Part shown: positions 1 through 7,257 of the stretch, one piece after another
Position numbering within the stretch: position 1 is the first letter of the stretch
Layout: the number at the start of each line of letters is the position of its first letter
Assembly (NCBI GenBank): GCA_024399545.1
Contig: JAKSNS010000017.1
Location: 1 to 51,539, forward strand
DNA from: Paludibacteraceae bacterium
Lineage (GTDB): Bacteria; Bacteroidota; Bacteroidia; Bacteroidales; Paludibacteraceae
Reading direction: 5' to 3'
DNA length: 51,539 bases
Position numbers and translations under genes: made by a program
The notes under the pieces: model-generated
What the model was told of the DNA's origin: nothing
The model's database searches: none
What the model saw: only the letters and a program-made list of their open reading frames with translations

Positions 1-55
1 GTAAAACATATTTTTGGTGACGCATTCCCGAAGTCAGGGGGATAGCCATGAGGTT

Positions 56-958
56 TTAGTACCTTTGGTTCCTCGGGTGGAAGTTGATTATCTCCTCGCG
101 CAAACGTGTGGTGTCAATATGGGTGTAGATTTCGGTTGTGACGATATTTTCGTGACCAAGAAGCATTTGTATGACACGCAGGTTCGCACCTCCCTCCAGC
201 ATTGCCGTGGCAAACGAGTGACGAAGGGTATGAGGCGAGATGGTCTTCAGAATATCCGCCCTCAGAGCAAGTTCCTTCAGAAAAATAAGTATCATGGTGC
301 GAGTGAGATGTGCGCCACGCTGGTTGAGGAAAATGTAGTCTTCCTCGCCTTTTTTTATGTCCAATTGTTCACGCAGTGGAAGATAGTCATCAATCTGTCG
401 CACAGAGACATCTGACACAGGCACAAGTCGCTGCTTGTCGCCTTTGCCGCGGACAATCATAAAACCGTCATCAGTGCGCATGTCTGAGAACTTTAGGTTG
501 ACCAACTCTGAGACACGAAGCCCCGAACCATAAAGAACCTCGATTATAGCCCTGTTACGACGGACAATAAACTCCGACGACCCCACCCTGTTCTCCTCCA
601 GCACCGCAATCATGCGCTCAATCTCGTCAAACGACAGTACGGCAGGAAGGTGACGGCCTGTCTTTGGCACTACAAGCCTTTCAGATGGATTATACTCAAT
701 CCTGTGAGTGAAAAAAAGAAACCTATAGAAAGACCTGACACCCGATATGATACGTGCCTGAGATGTCGCCGAAAGTCCTACTTTTGCCAACTCACCAACA
801 AAATCGGAAAGTGTCCGCAAATCAGCCTCAGTCACTTGAGTATCTCCAAGAAAATCAGAAAGCATGTCAACATCATGGAGATAAGCATTGCGGGAGTTCG
901 CTGACAACCCCTGCTCCAACTGCAAATACGCAATATACTCTTTGCGGAAAGGATTCAT
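56..958 (-). CDS. xerD: Site-specific tyrosine recombinase XerD/XerC-type
   Basis: This 300-aa protein is a cytoplasmic Xer recombinase. Xer recombinases resolve chromosome dimers at dif by breaking and rejoining DNA strands through a phosphotyrosine intermediate. An N-terminal SAM-like core-binding domain covers about residues 1-90 and a catalytic domain about 105-295. All active-site residues are visible: Arg148 (SGLRVSE), Lys172 (GKGDKQR), His243 and Arg246 (PHTLRHSFAT), His269 (LGHE) and Tyr278 (IYTH). Full length for the family. I start at MNPFRKEY (position 958) rather than four residues upstream because that is where the domain usually begins. It lies directly downstream of the serA terminator with no clear promoter of its own. 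The XerD-versus-XerC choice is inferred, since Bacteroidota carry several related copies. Confidence 0.9.
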   Translation of the reverse strand: MNPFRKEYIAYLQLEQGLSANSRNAYLHDVDMLSDFLGDTQVTEADLRTLSDFVGELAKVGLSATSQARIISGVRSFYRFLFFTHRIEYNPSERLVVPKTGRHLPAVLSFDEIERMIAVLEENRVGSSEFIVRRNRAIIEVLYGSGLRVSELVNLKFSDMRTDDGFMIVRGKGDKQRLVPVSDVSVRQIDDYLPLREQLDIKKGEEDYIFLNQRGAHLTRTMILIFLKELALRADILKTISPHTLRHSFATAMLEGGANLRVIQMLLGHENIVTTEIYTHIDTTRLREEIINFHPRNQRY

Positions 959-967
959 TGAAAAAAA

Positions 968-1007
968 CAAGTACCTCTCTCTTCAATAAAATGAGGGGAG
1001 AGGCACT
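968..1007 (-). terminator. Rho-independent terminator after serA
   Basis: An 11-bp stem (968-978 with 997-1007, one wobble pair) is followed on the minus strand by a run of T residues at 961-967. It ends the serA transcript just before the xerD start codon, so xerD is probably expressed by readthrough or from a weak promoter. Confidence 0.7.
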
Positions 1008-1026
1008 TATATTATAAAGTGATTGA

Positions 1027-1947
1027 TTACTTGTTAAGGCGGAAACGCTCGTTACCGTTAACGAGGAAGTCAACAATCTGGTTTGCAGCTGCAAGACCTG
1101 CGTTAACATTAGCCTCACCGGTCTCAGCACCCATCTTCTTAGGAGTAGCGAAGAAACGATTGCCGAATTTAGCCTTCATCTCCTCAGCACATGCAGGAGC
1201 AACGTCTGCAACGTACTTGAGGTCAGTGCGCTCTTCCATAACCTTCATAAGCTCAGGCTCATTGATAACCTCTTTGCGTGCTGTGTTGATGAGTGTAGCA
1301 CCCTTAGGCATACGCGAAACGAGGTTGTAGTTGATTGAACCCTTGGTCTGCTCGGTTGCAGGGATGTGCAGTGACAGATAGTCAGAAGTAGCATAAAGCT
1401 CCTCAAGGTTGGTGATAGCCTTAACGCCGTCAGCCTCAATCTTCTCAGCAGGGAGGAATGGGTCGAGAGCCTGAACCTTCATACCAAAGCCCTTAGCGAT
1501 GTTGCCGACAAGGCGACCAACATTACCGTAAGCCTGAATACCGAGGGTCTTACCCTTCAACTCGCAGCCTGTGCCAGGAGTGTATTGGTTACGTGCCATC
1601 ATGACCATCAGACCAAGCGCCAGCTCGGCAACAGCGTTCGAGTTCTGACCAGGGGTGTTCATAGCCACTACATTGTGGGCAGTGCATGCTGCGAGGTCCA
1701 GGTTATCGAAACCTGCACCTGCGCGGACTACGATCTTAAGGTTCTTTGCATGGTTCAGAACCTCGGCAGTCACTTTGTCTGAACGTACGATGAGTGCGTC
1801 AACGTCAGCAACGGCTGCATAGAATTGGTCAACAGATGTGTACTTCTCAAGGAGAACAAGTTCACCTTTTGCGCCCTCGATGATAGAGCGGATACCGTCA
1901 ATTGCCTTCTTGGCAAATGGTTTTTCGGTTGCAACAAGAACTTTCAT
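1027..1947 (-). CDS. serA: D-3-phosphoglycerate dehydrogenase (lysine-type SerA)
   Basis: This 306-aa enzyme oxidises 3-phosphoglycerate to 3-phosphohydroxypyruvate with NAD, the first step of serine synthesis in the cytosol. A two-part D-2-hydroxyacid dehydrogenase fold is seen. The cofactor loop is GIQAYGNVGR (about 136-145) and the substrate/catalytic Arg is in NTARKE (Arg224). The usual catalytic His of the TPHxGxxT motif is replaced by Lys270 (ATPKKMGAET). Family knowledge: such lysine-type short PGDHs without an ACT regulatory domain occur in Bacteroidales and in Entamoeba. The start at 1947 (MKVLVATEKPF) is chosen because an upstream in-frame ATG would lie at the inferred transcription start. 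serC is not adjacent. Confidence 0.9.
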   Translation of the reverse strand: MKVLVATEKPFAKKAIDGIRSIIEGAKGELVLLEKYTSVDQFYAAVADVDALIVRSDKVTAEVLNHAKNLKIVVRAGAGFDNLDLAACTAHNVVAMNTPGQNSNAVAELALGLMVMMARNQYTPGTGCELKGKTLGIQAYGNVGRLVGNIAKGFGMKVQALDPFLPAEKIEADGVKAITNLEELYATSDYLSLHIPATEQTKGSINYNLVSRMPKGATLINTARKEVINEPELMKVMEERTDLKYVADVAPACAEEMKAKFGNRFFATPKKMGAETGEANVNAGLAAANQIVDFLVNGNERFRLNK

Positions 1948-1980
1948 AATTGTATTTTTTAGATTAGTTATTCTGAAGTG

Positions 1981-2012
1981 CAAAGTTAGGCATTATAAAG
2001 GAGATTACCAAA
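1981..2012 (-). promoter_or_regulatory. serA promoter
   Basis: The -7 box TAACTTTG (complement of 1981-1988) and a TTTG -33 box (complement of 2009-2012) are separated by 20 bp, the Bacteroidota sigma-ABfr spacing. The predicted leader is about 30 nt. Confidence 0.75.
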
Positions 2013-2034
2013 CAAAAACGCAAATACTTTTCAA

Positions 2035-3072
2035 CTATCTTAATCCCCTGATAGCCTTATGGTAAGCGGCTGCATTACGGGCATGTTCCGCCTCTGTGAC
2101 GGCAAAACGGTGCGTCCCGTTGAGCGATGCGTCGGCACACATGTATATATAATGTGTGTTTTCCGCATTAAGAACAGCCTCAATAGTTGACTGGTTTGGC
2201 AAGCAAATAGGACCAGGAGGAAGGCCTTTATAGATATATGTGTTGTATGGCGAATTGCATTTCAAATCGGCATTGAGGATACGCTTCTTGGCGAAATCCT
2301 TAAGGGCAAACTTGACCGTAGGGTCACTCTGCAACAGCATATCCTTCTTCAGGCGGTTAATGTACAGACCTGCTATCGTTGGCAATTCAGGCTTATAATG
2401 CGACTCGCAATCAACAATACTTGCAACGATACAAATCTGCTCGGGGGTAAGTCCCAAACGCTCCGCCCTGCCAAGCCTATCATTCTTTGCCCAATATTTG
2501 CCATTCTCGTTAACCAAACGAGCGAAAAGTTCAGAAGGTTTTTCCGTCCACCATACCTCGTATGTATTTTCAACTATATTCGCAAAAAGGTTTTCGTATG
2601 TAAGTCCAAGAGCGTTCATTTGTGCGCTGTCGGAAATGAAAGCCATCACGGCTGCAGAGTCATACATCAATTGACGACCGACAGAGGCAGCGAAATTCTC
2701 AGGCAAGCGCATACTATTTATGACCAAACGGACAGGTTCCTGCCAGCCGTGCCTGAGTTTCCTGACTATGTCAATATTCCTCATACCTGGTTTCAAAATG
2801 TAACGTCCAGGGCGTATTTCACAACCGTCGTAGTGATGAAGAAGAACGACAAGAGACTCGATTGACGAGGAAGAAAGGAGGATATTGTCGTCCTCAAGCC
2901 TGTCAAGCACGTCTTCCATATCGTCAAAAGGACGGACGAAGAGGGTGTAAGAGTCGCCTTGACGAACATTATTACGCAAGGCAACCCACCATACTAACAC
3001 TCCTGAAATCAAGCCGATAAGCAACAATACAACTATGACAACTACGGTCATTTTCTTGATAAAAGCAATCAT
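2035..3072 (-). CDS. mltG: Endolytic peptidoglycan transglycosylase MltG (YceG-like)
   Basis: This 345-aa inner-membrane protein has one N-terminal membrane helix (about 8-31) and a periplasmic YceG domain. MltG cleaves nascent glycan strands and so sets glycan length. Recognisable motifs are LLQSDPTVKFAL (about 247-258) and SPYNTYIYKGLPPGPI. The active-site stretch reads ASIVDCES (217-224), whereas E. coli and most Bacteroidales homologues have Glu as the first acidic residue (ASIVExE). Here it is Asp221, with Glu223 retained. The gene sits alone, with a -7 box about 27 bp upstream. Identity is secure, but whether the variant is fully active is open. Confidence 0.88.
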   Translation of the reverse strand: MIAFIKKMTVVVIVVLLLIGLISGVLVWWVALRNNVRQGDSYTLFVRPFDDMEDVLDRLEDDNILLSSSSIESLVVLLHHYDGCEIRPGRYILKPGMRNIDIVRKLRHGWQEPVRLVINSMRLPENFAASVGRQLMYDSAAVMAFISDSAQMNALGLTYENLFANIVENTYEVWWTEKPSELFARLVNENGKYWAKNDRLGRAERLGLTPEQICIVASIVDCESHYKPELPTIAGLYINRLKKDMLLQSDPTVKFALKDFAKKRILNADLKCNSPYNTYIYKGLPPGPICLPNQSTIEAVLNAENTHYIYMCADASLNGTHRFAVTEAEHARNAAAYHKAIRGLR

Positions 3073-3098
3073 TGTTCCATCATTTAGAATTGGTCGTG

Positions 3099-3106
3099 CA
3101 AAGGTA
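3099..3106 (-). promoter_or_regulatory. mltG promoter -7 box
   Basis: TACCTTTG on the minus strand lies 27 bp upstream of the mltG ATG. No good -33 box is seen. Confidence 0.6.
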
Positions 3107-3139
3107 AAACTTTTTTGTGAAAAAAAAGCAGGAAATCTC

Positions 3140-3170
3140 TTGTTTTATTCAACAAAAATGCGTACCTTTG
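3140..3170 (+). promoter_or_regulatory. Promoter of tRNA-Ser(GCT)
   Basis: TTG at 3140-3142 and TACCTTTG at 3163-3170 are separated by 20 bp. The predicted start is about 10 bp upstream of the mature tRNA. Confidence 0.8.
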
Positions 3171-3185
3171 CAGTCGCAAAATCGA

Positions 3186-3272
3186 GGAAGTTTGGGTGAG
3201 TGGCTGAAACCACCAGTTTGCTAAACTGACGTACGGGTTACCGTACCGGGGGTTCGAATCCCCCAGCTTCCG
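3186..3272 (+). tRNA. tRNA-Ser(GCT)
   Basis: An 87-nt class II tRNA. The acceptor GGAAGTT pairs with AGCTTCC (one G-U pair). The anticodon loop TTGCTAA gives anticodon GCT (codons AGC/AGU). A long variable arm (GTACGGGTTACCGTAC) and the T-loop GGTTCGAATCC are clear. CCA is not fully encoded (G then CA). Confidence 0.95.
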
Positions 3273-3336
3273 CAAGAAGAGGTGACCCTGTAAAAAAGAG
3301 TCGCCTCTGATTGTATTTATACATTGTTATATTATC

Positions 3337-4140
3337 ATGTTATTATACCCTAATGCAAAAATAAACATCGGGCTGAACATAGTCCGTAAACGTCCTGACG
3401 GCTACCACGAAATCTCAACGGTAATGTACCCAATAGCACTTAGGGATGAACTGGAAATAACGAAATCGAGGGAACTGTCATTAACGATTGACGGCATACC
3501 ACTTGCCGATGACGGGAAAGAAAACTTGGTTGTGCGCGCATGGCGGTTGGTCAACGAAAAATATGGCATAGGCAACGTCAGTATGCGTTTGAAGAAAAAC
3601 ATCCCATCAGGAGCGGGATTAGGTGGAGGTTCGTCTGACGCAGCGTTTACAATACGAGGGCTTAACGACATTTTCAATATAGGAATGAGTGACGGAGATA
3701 TGGAAAGTATTGCTTCGAGGCTTGGGGCAGATTGCGCCTTCTTCATAAAAAACAGCCCAGCCATCTGCACAGGTATTGGAGAGATAATGAAAACTATCGA
3801 CCTGCCTTTAGAGGGGATGTTGTTAGTGTTGGTAAAACCTGACATATCCGTCCCTACTCCCGAGGCTTACCGTAGCTGCATCCCCAAACCATGGGACACC
3901 CCTCTTTCGCAGATAATAAAATTGCCGATAACGAATTGGAAAAACGACGTGAGAAACGACTTTGAAACACATATTTTCGACAAACACCCATTGCTGAAAA
4001 CGATAAAAGATGACTTTTACGCCGATGGGGCAATCTATAGCGCAATGTCAGGCTCAGGCTCAACCATATTCGGAATTTATAGTAACAAACAAGAAATCAA
4101 TATATTATCCAAACACAACGGATATAAATTGACGCTATAG
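3337..4140 (+). CDS. ispE: 4-diphosphocytidyl-2-C-methyl-D-erythritol kinase
   Basis: This 267-aa GHMP kinase phosphorylates CDP-methylerythritol with ATP in the cytosolic MEP pathway to isoprenoids. Domain signs are the N-terminal NAKINIGLNI motif, the GHMP phosphate loop PSGAGLGGGSSDAA (about residues 90-103) and the C-terminal MSGSGSTIFGI motif. It is slightly shorter than the typical 270-290 aa but complete. No TAnnTTTG box lies between tRNA-Ser(GCT) and this start (64 nt, with only a weak hairpin), so it may be read from the tRNA promoter. Confidence 0.92.
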   Translation: MLLYPNAKINIGLNIVRKRPDGYHEISTVMYPIALRDELEITKSRELSLTIDGIPLADDGKENLVVRAWRLVNEKYGIGNVSMRLKKNIPSGAGLGGGSSDAAFTIRGLNDIFNIGMSDGDMESIASRLGADCAFFIKNSPAICTGIGEIMKTIDLPLEGMLLVLVKPDISVPTPEAYRSCIPKPWDTPLSQIIKLPITNWKNDVRNDFETHIFDKHPLLKTIKDDFYADGAIYSAMSGSGSTIFGIYSNKQEINILSKHNGYKLTL

Positions 4141-4182
4141 TAACAGAAAATCAAATATTGTGGAAAAATTCCCTGCAAAAGT

Positions 4183-4213
4183 TTTGCCATATCAGGAAAA
4201 ATGAGTAACTTTG
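4183..4213 (+). promoter_or_regulatory. Promoter of first small lipoprotein
   Basis: TTTG at 4183-4186 and TAACTTTG at 4206-4213 have a 19-bp spacer. The predicted leader is about 30 nt. Confidence 0.8.
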
Positions 4214-4247
4214 CACGCTGAAAAATATAAAAAAACAAAATACTAGT

Positions 4248-4556
4248 ATGAAGAAACTTATTATTGCTGTTTTAGCAGTTTTCGTCCTTGTGCCATTGTT
4301 CACGTCTTGTAACAAAGGTGAGAATAAATGTTACTACGTTACCTACACCGCTCCTGGTCATGAAGGTCCAGATGGCAAAAATGTACAACCCGTTGATTTT
4401 GAGTGCTACAAATGGATTAACGAAGACGACCTTGACACTTACAAGAGCGAATTGAAGAGTTTGGGTTATGAAAACATTGTAGTAGTTTCCGTAAGCGAAA
4501 TCGGTGAAAGCTATAGAAATAAGACAATGGCAGATTGCCTTATGATAGAGCAGTAA
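4248..4556 (+). CDS. Small lipoprotein, Cys-rich, family unknown
   Basis: A 102-aa predicted lipoprotein of unknown function. The signal peptide ends in the lipobox LFTSC (Cys21), so the mature protein is acylated and membrane attached. The mature part has Cys in CYYVTY, ECYKW and DCLMIEQ, and ends with a SYRNKTMADCL motif. The next gene encodes a shorter protein with the same layout (KCW near the start, SYRTMEDCL at the end), so the two are likely tandem paralogues. The gene has its own strong promoter. I do not recognise the family, and no enzyme motif is visible. Confidence 0.8.
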   Translation: MKKLIIAVLAVFVLVPLFTSCNKGENKCYYVTYTAPGHEGPDGKNVQPVDFECYKWINEDDLDTYKSELKSLGYENIVVVSVSEIGESYRNKTMADCLMIEQ

Positions 4557-4565
4557 TCCATTAAT

Positions 4566-4612
4566 GGTAGTTCTATTAATTAGGTTTTTAGGTTACTAAT
4601 ATAACCACCCTT
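4566..4612. repeat. Short hairpin related to the ends of the 25.6-kb repeat element
   Basis: GGTAGTTCTATTAATTAGGT at 4566-4585 matches the reverse complement of the right end of the element at 25607-25832 with one mismatch. The segment closes with TAATATAACCACCC, giving an imperfect hairpin. It looks like a solo or collapsed element end. Confidence 0.5.
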
Positions 4613-4628
4613 AAACAATAGGATAATC

Positions 4629-4668
4629 AGTCAGTTGTCACGCAAATGGCAACTGACTTTCTTTATCA
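4629..4668 (+). terminator. Rho-independent terminator between the two lipoprotein genes
   Basis: A perfect 9-bp stem (AGTCAGTTG at 4629-4637, CAACTGACT at 4650-4658) is followed by a T-rich run. It ends 9 nt before the next start codon, so it could also act as an attenuator for that gene. Confidence 0.65.
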
Positions 4669-4676
4669 TTCAATAT

Positions 4677-4937
4677 ATGAAAGGAAGAAAAACAACCCTC
4701 TTTATTCTATTGGTTATTGTTGCCATGTGCCTTGCTTCGTGTAAAGACAAAAAGAAATGTTGGTTAATCAGGAGTTCACAGGCTGGCGAAACAAGCACCA
4801 AATATTTCTGGGGAACAGAAGACGAGACTGTCGCTGAAATCAAAAGGATGGAAGGCGAGGAAAGCTGTTTGGATGTAACAAAAACCGAAGAGAAGAGTTA
4901 CAGGACGATGGAGGATTGCTTGTCGCACAACGACTGA
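4677..4937 (+). CDS. Small lipoprotein, paralogue of the preceding gene
   Basis: An 86-aa predicted lipoprotein of unknown function. I start at MKGRKTTLF (4677) because this gives a proper signal peptide with lipobox CLASC; a longer upstream start would place the terminator hairpin inside the coding sequence. The mature part carries KCWLIRS and ends in SYRTMEDCL, matching the SYRNKTMADCL end of the upstream lipoprotein. No promoter box is seen between the two genes, so expression may depend on readthrough of the hairpin. The family is not recognised. Confidence 0.7.
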   Translation: MKGRKTTLFILLVIVAMCLASCKDKKKCWLIRSSQAGETSTKYFWGTEDETVAEIKRMEGEESCLDVTKTEEKSYRTMEDCLSHND

Positions 4938-5134
4938 AACGTCAATGGTCAGGGCTGCGTTTTGCATAAAAAGAAGTCGCAAACACGCATTTTTACCAGT
5001 GATTGCGGAAAAACCAGATAACGAAAACGAACGGAACAAGCGATAAAAACCGACATTTAATGTTATCTGATTATATATAATCACCTACAAATCAGAGAAT
5101 AGAAAATAATTTAGAAAAAAGTGTACGAAACATT

Positions 5135-5164
5135 TTGCTATATGCAAAAAAAGTCGTACCTTTG
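5135..5164 (+). promoter_or_regulatory. Promoter of tRNA-Ser(TGA) and rpmE2
   Basis: TTG at 5135-5137 and TACCTTTG at 5157-5164 with a 19-bp spacer. It is the only promoter seen before both the tRNA and the ribosomal protein gene. Confidence 0.8.
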
Positions 5165-5175
5165 CAGTCGATTTA

Positions 5176-5260
5176 GGAGAGATGGCAGAGTGGTCGATTG
5201 CATCGGTCTTGAAAACCGACGTACTGAGAGGTACCGGGGGTTCGAATCCCTCTCTCTCCG
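5176..5260 (+). tRNA. tRNA-Ser(TGA)
   Basis: An 85-nt class II tRNA. The acceptor GGAGAGA pairs with TCTCTCC. The anticodon loop CTTGAAA gives anticodon TGA (codon UCA). A long variable arm and the GGTTCGAATCC T-arm are present. The downstream start codon of rpmE2 is only 22 nt away. Confidence 0.95.
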
Positions 5261-5282
5261 CCTAAAACTAAAAACACAAACA

Positions 5283-5546
5283 ATGAAAAAGGGTATTCAT
5301 CCAGAAAGCTATCGTCCCGTAGTGTTCAAAGATATGTCGAACGAAGAAATTTTCTTCTCACGTTCGACTGTAGCTACGAAAGAAACCATCGATATTGATG
5401 GGGTAACTTACCCACTTGTGAAGCTTGAGATTTCCAGTTCTTCACATCCTTTCTACACAGGCAAGAGCAAGCTTGTCGATACCGCAGGTCGTGTAGATAA
5501 GTTCCTCAGCAGATATCAGAACCGTCAGAGCCGCAACAAAAAGTAA
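5283..5546 (+). CDS. rpmE2: 50S ribosomal protein L31 type B
   Basis: An 87-aa ribosomal protein of the large subunit. It starts [15 protein letters not shown] and ends with the basic [12 protein letters not shown] tail. It contains no cysteine, so it is the zinc-free (type B, YkgM-like) form rather than the CxxC form. The gap to tRNA-Ser(TGA) is 22 nt with no promoter box, so the two probably share a transcript and tRNA 3' processing would create the mRNA 5' end. The start is set by homology. A good terminator follows. Confidence 0.95.
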   Translation: MKKGIHPESYRPVVFKDMSNEEIFFSRSTVATKETIDIDGVTYPLVKLEISSSSHPFYTGKSKLVDTAGRVDKFLSRYQNRQSRNKK

Positions 5547-5571
5547 TCTCTGTATTGGTTTCGAAGATAAG

Positions 5572-5604
5572 AGAGTCCGCTTCAACAAGAAACGGACTCT
5601 TTTC
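5572..5604 (+). terminator. Terminator after rpmE2
   Basis: An 8-bp stem AGAGTCCG/CGGACTCT (5572-5579 with 5593-5600) is followed by TTTC. It overlaps the leader of the glycosyltransferase gene. Confidence 0.7.
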
Positions 5605-5617
5605 ACATTATTCTTAT

Positions 5618-6646
5618 ATGAAAACAGCAGTAATAATTCTCAATTACAACGGTGTCAAACTGATGGAAGAATACCTTCAGTCGGTGACAGCTAACACCTT
5701 AGACGCAGATATAATAGTTGCGGACAATGGTTCGACAGACGGTTCCGTAGAATGGTTAAACGAACACTACCCTACCGTAAAAGTCTTGGCATTCGACAAG
5801 AACTATGGTTTTGCCGAGGGTTACAACAAAGCAGTAAGGGAAATTGAGGCGGAGTACATCGTCCTGCTAAACTCGGACGTAAACACACCTGAAGGATGGT
5901 TGCAACCTTTGGTCGAGACTTTGGACAAAAACAAAGATTGCGTGGCATGCCAACCAAAGATCATCGCTGACAAAAAGCGCACGCATTTTGAACACGCTGG
6001 AGCGGCAGGGGGATTTATGGATTGCTACGGCTATCCGTTTTGCCGTGGCAGGATGATAGACAAAGTTGAGGAAGACCACGGACAATATGACACTGACATG
6101 GAGATTTTTTGGGCGACAGGGGCATGTATGATGATTAGGCGAGAGGCTTACCTGTCAGCAGGAGGTCTCGACGCACGGTTCTTCGCACACCAAGAGGAGA
6201 TTGACCTGTGTTGGCGACTGAAAGCCCGTGGGCACTCGATACGCTACGTCAGCGGGTCAACTGTTTATCATTTGGGAGGAGGTTCGCTGGGGTATGAATC
6301 GCCAAGGAAAGTTTATCTGAACTTCCGCAACAATGCGTTGATGCTGTACAAGAACCTGCCAACAAGTGAATATTGGCACATAGCACCGTTAAGGTTTTTA
6401 CTCGATTATATTGCTGGTTTCCAAATGCTTCTTCAAGGTAAAAAAGAACATTTCAACGCTGTCATCAAGGCACGCAAAGATTTCAGGAAGAGCAAAAAAG
6501 AGTTCATGGCAGACAGGAAGAAAAACCTCAGCCTGACCGTCACAAAAAAAATCAATGGCAGATTAAACCTTTGGATAATATGGCAAGTCTATATAAACAA
6601 AAAGAGAAAGTTTTCGGAATTAGACACCAGGAAAAACACTATGTAA
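5618..6646 (+). CDS. Family 2 glycosyltransferase (rhamnosyltransferase-like)
   Basis: This 342-aa GT-A fold enzyme transfers a sugar from a nucleotide sugar to a surface-polysaccharide or lipid-linked acceptor at the cytoplasmic face of the membrane (inferred from family). Motifs in order are VIILNYNG (about 5-12), ADNGSTDGS, NYGFAEGYNKA, the metal-binding-region LLNSDV, FWATGACMMIRR and EEIDLCWRLKARG. The C-terminal 90 residues are strongly basic (KARKDFRKSKKEF), consistent with membrane contact. The start at 5618 (MKTAVIILNY) is preferred, since upstream in-frame codons fall in the rpmE2 terminator. The acceptor is unknown and no other polysaccharide gene is adjacent. Confidence 0.85.
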   Translation: MKTAVIILNYNGVKLMEEYLQSVTANTLDADIIVADNGSTDGSVEWLNEHYPTVKVLAFDKNYGFAEGYNKAVREIEAEYIVLLNSDVNTPEGWLQPLVETLDKNKDCVACQPKIIADKKRTHFEHAGAAGGFMDCYGYPFCRGRMIDKVEEDHGQYDTDMEIFWATGACMMIRREAYLSAGGLDARFFAHQEEIDLCWRLKARGHSIRYVSGSTVYHLGGGSLGYESPRKVYLNFRNNALMLYKNLPTSEYWHIAPLRFLLDYIAGFQMLLQGKKEHFNAVIKARKDFRKSKKEFMADRKKNLSLTVTKKINGRLNLWIIWQVYINKKRKFSELDTRKNTM

Positions 6647-6674
6647 AATTGCCATAAAAAAAACGAGAAAGTGT

Positions 6675-6705
6675 TTGGTAATATCGGAAAAAAGCCGTAA
6701 CTTTG
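6675..6705 (+). promoter_or_regulatory. Promoter of DUF1573 gene
   Basis: TTG at 6675-6677 and TAACTTTG at 6698-6705 with a 20-bp spacer. Confidence 0.8.
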
Positions 6706-6750
6706 CACGGTGAAAAAAAAGGAAATAGATAACCTATAAACTAATAAGAT

Positions 6751-7167
6751 ATGAAAAAGGTATTATTTGTTGCAATGGCACTTATGTTTGCCTTCAGCGC
6801 AATGGCTCAGGAGAAACAAATCGTTGAGTTCACTGAAAACGAGTATGACTTCGGCACAGTAAAAGAAGAAGACAACAAGGTATCGCACGTTTTCACTTTT
6901 ACGAACATGTCACAGACACCAGTTACAGTGACGAACGTTAGGGCTTCTTGCGGATGCACCACACCAGAGTGGAGCCGCGAGCCAATCTACCCAGGTCAAC
7001 AGGGTGTTATCAAAGCCACTTACAGCGCAAAGGGTCGTCCAGGGCGCTTCCACAAATCAATCACCGTTACATTGAACAACGGCACAGAGGATTTCACGGT
7101 GGTACTCTACATCAAAGGTTCAGTAACCCCAAGCCCTGAAAACGCAAAGGCTGTACAGCAGCAGTAA
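6751..7167 (+). CDS. Secreted DUF1573-domain protein
   Basis: A 138-aa exported protein of the DUF1573 family, common in Bacteroidota and of unknown biochemical role. A signal peptide (about 1-19, ending AMAQ) precedes an immunoglobulin-like beta domain. Family hallmarks are EYDFGTVKEED, SHVFTFTNMSQTPVTV, the RASCGCTTPEWS cysteine pair and the GRPGRFHKSITV strand. The protein is likely periplasmic or surface exposed. It is a single-gene unit with its own promoter and a terminator downstream. Confidence 0.88.
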   Translation: MKKVLFVAMALMFAFSAMAQEKQIVEFTENEYDFGTVKEEDNKVSHVFTFTNMSQTPVTVTNVRASCGCTTPEWSREPIYPGQQGVIKATYSAKGRPGRFHKSITVTLNNGTEDFTVVLYIKGSVTPSPENAKAVQQQ

Positions 7168-7204
7168 AATTAAGTTACGAAATCTGTAACCCAAACAAAA
7201 AACA

Positions 7205-7242
7205 GGGATTAGCCGAACATCGTGCGGTTAGTCCCTTTGTTG
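7205..7242 (+). terminator. Terminator after DUF1573 gene
   Basis: An 11-bp stem with G-U pairs (7205-7215 with 7225-7235) is followed by TTTGTT. Confidence 0.6.
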
Positions 7243-7257
7243 GTATAAAGAAAATAT

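Noticed and set aside
1-55. tRNA or other RNA gene before xerD
   Set aside because: No cloverleaf, promoter or terminator could be built from the 55 bases after the xerD stop codon.
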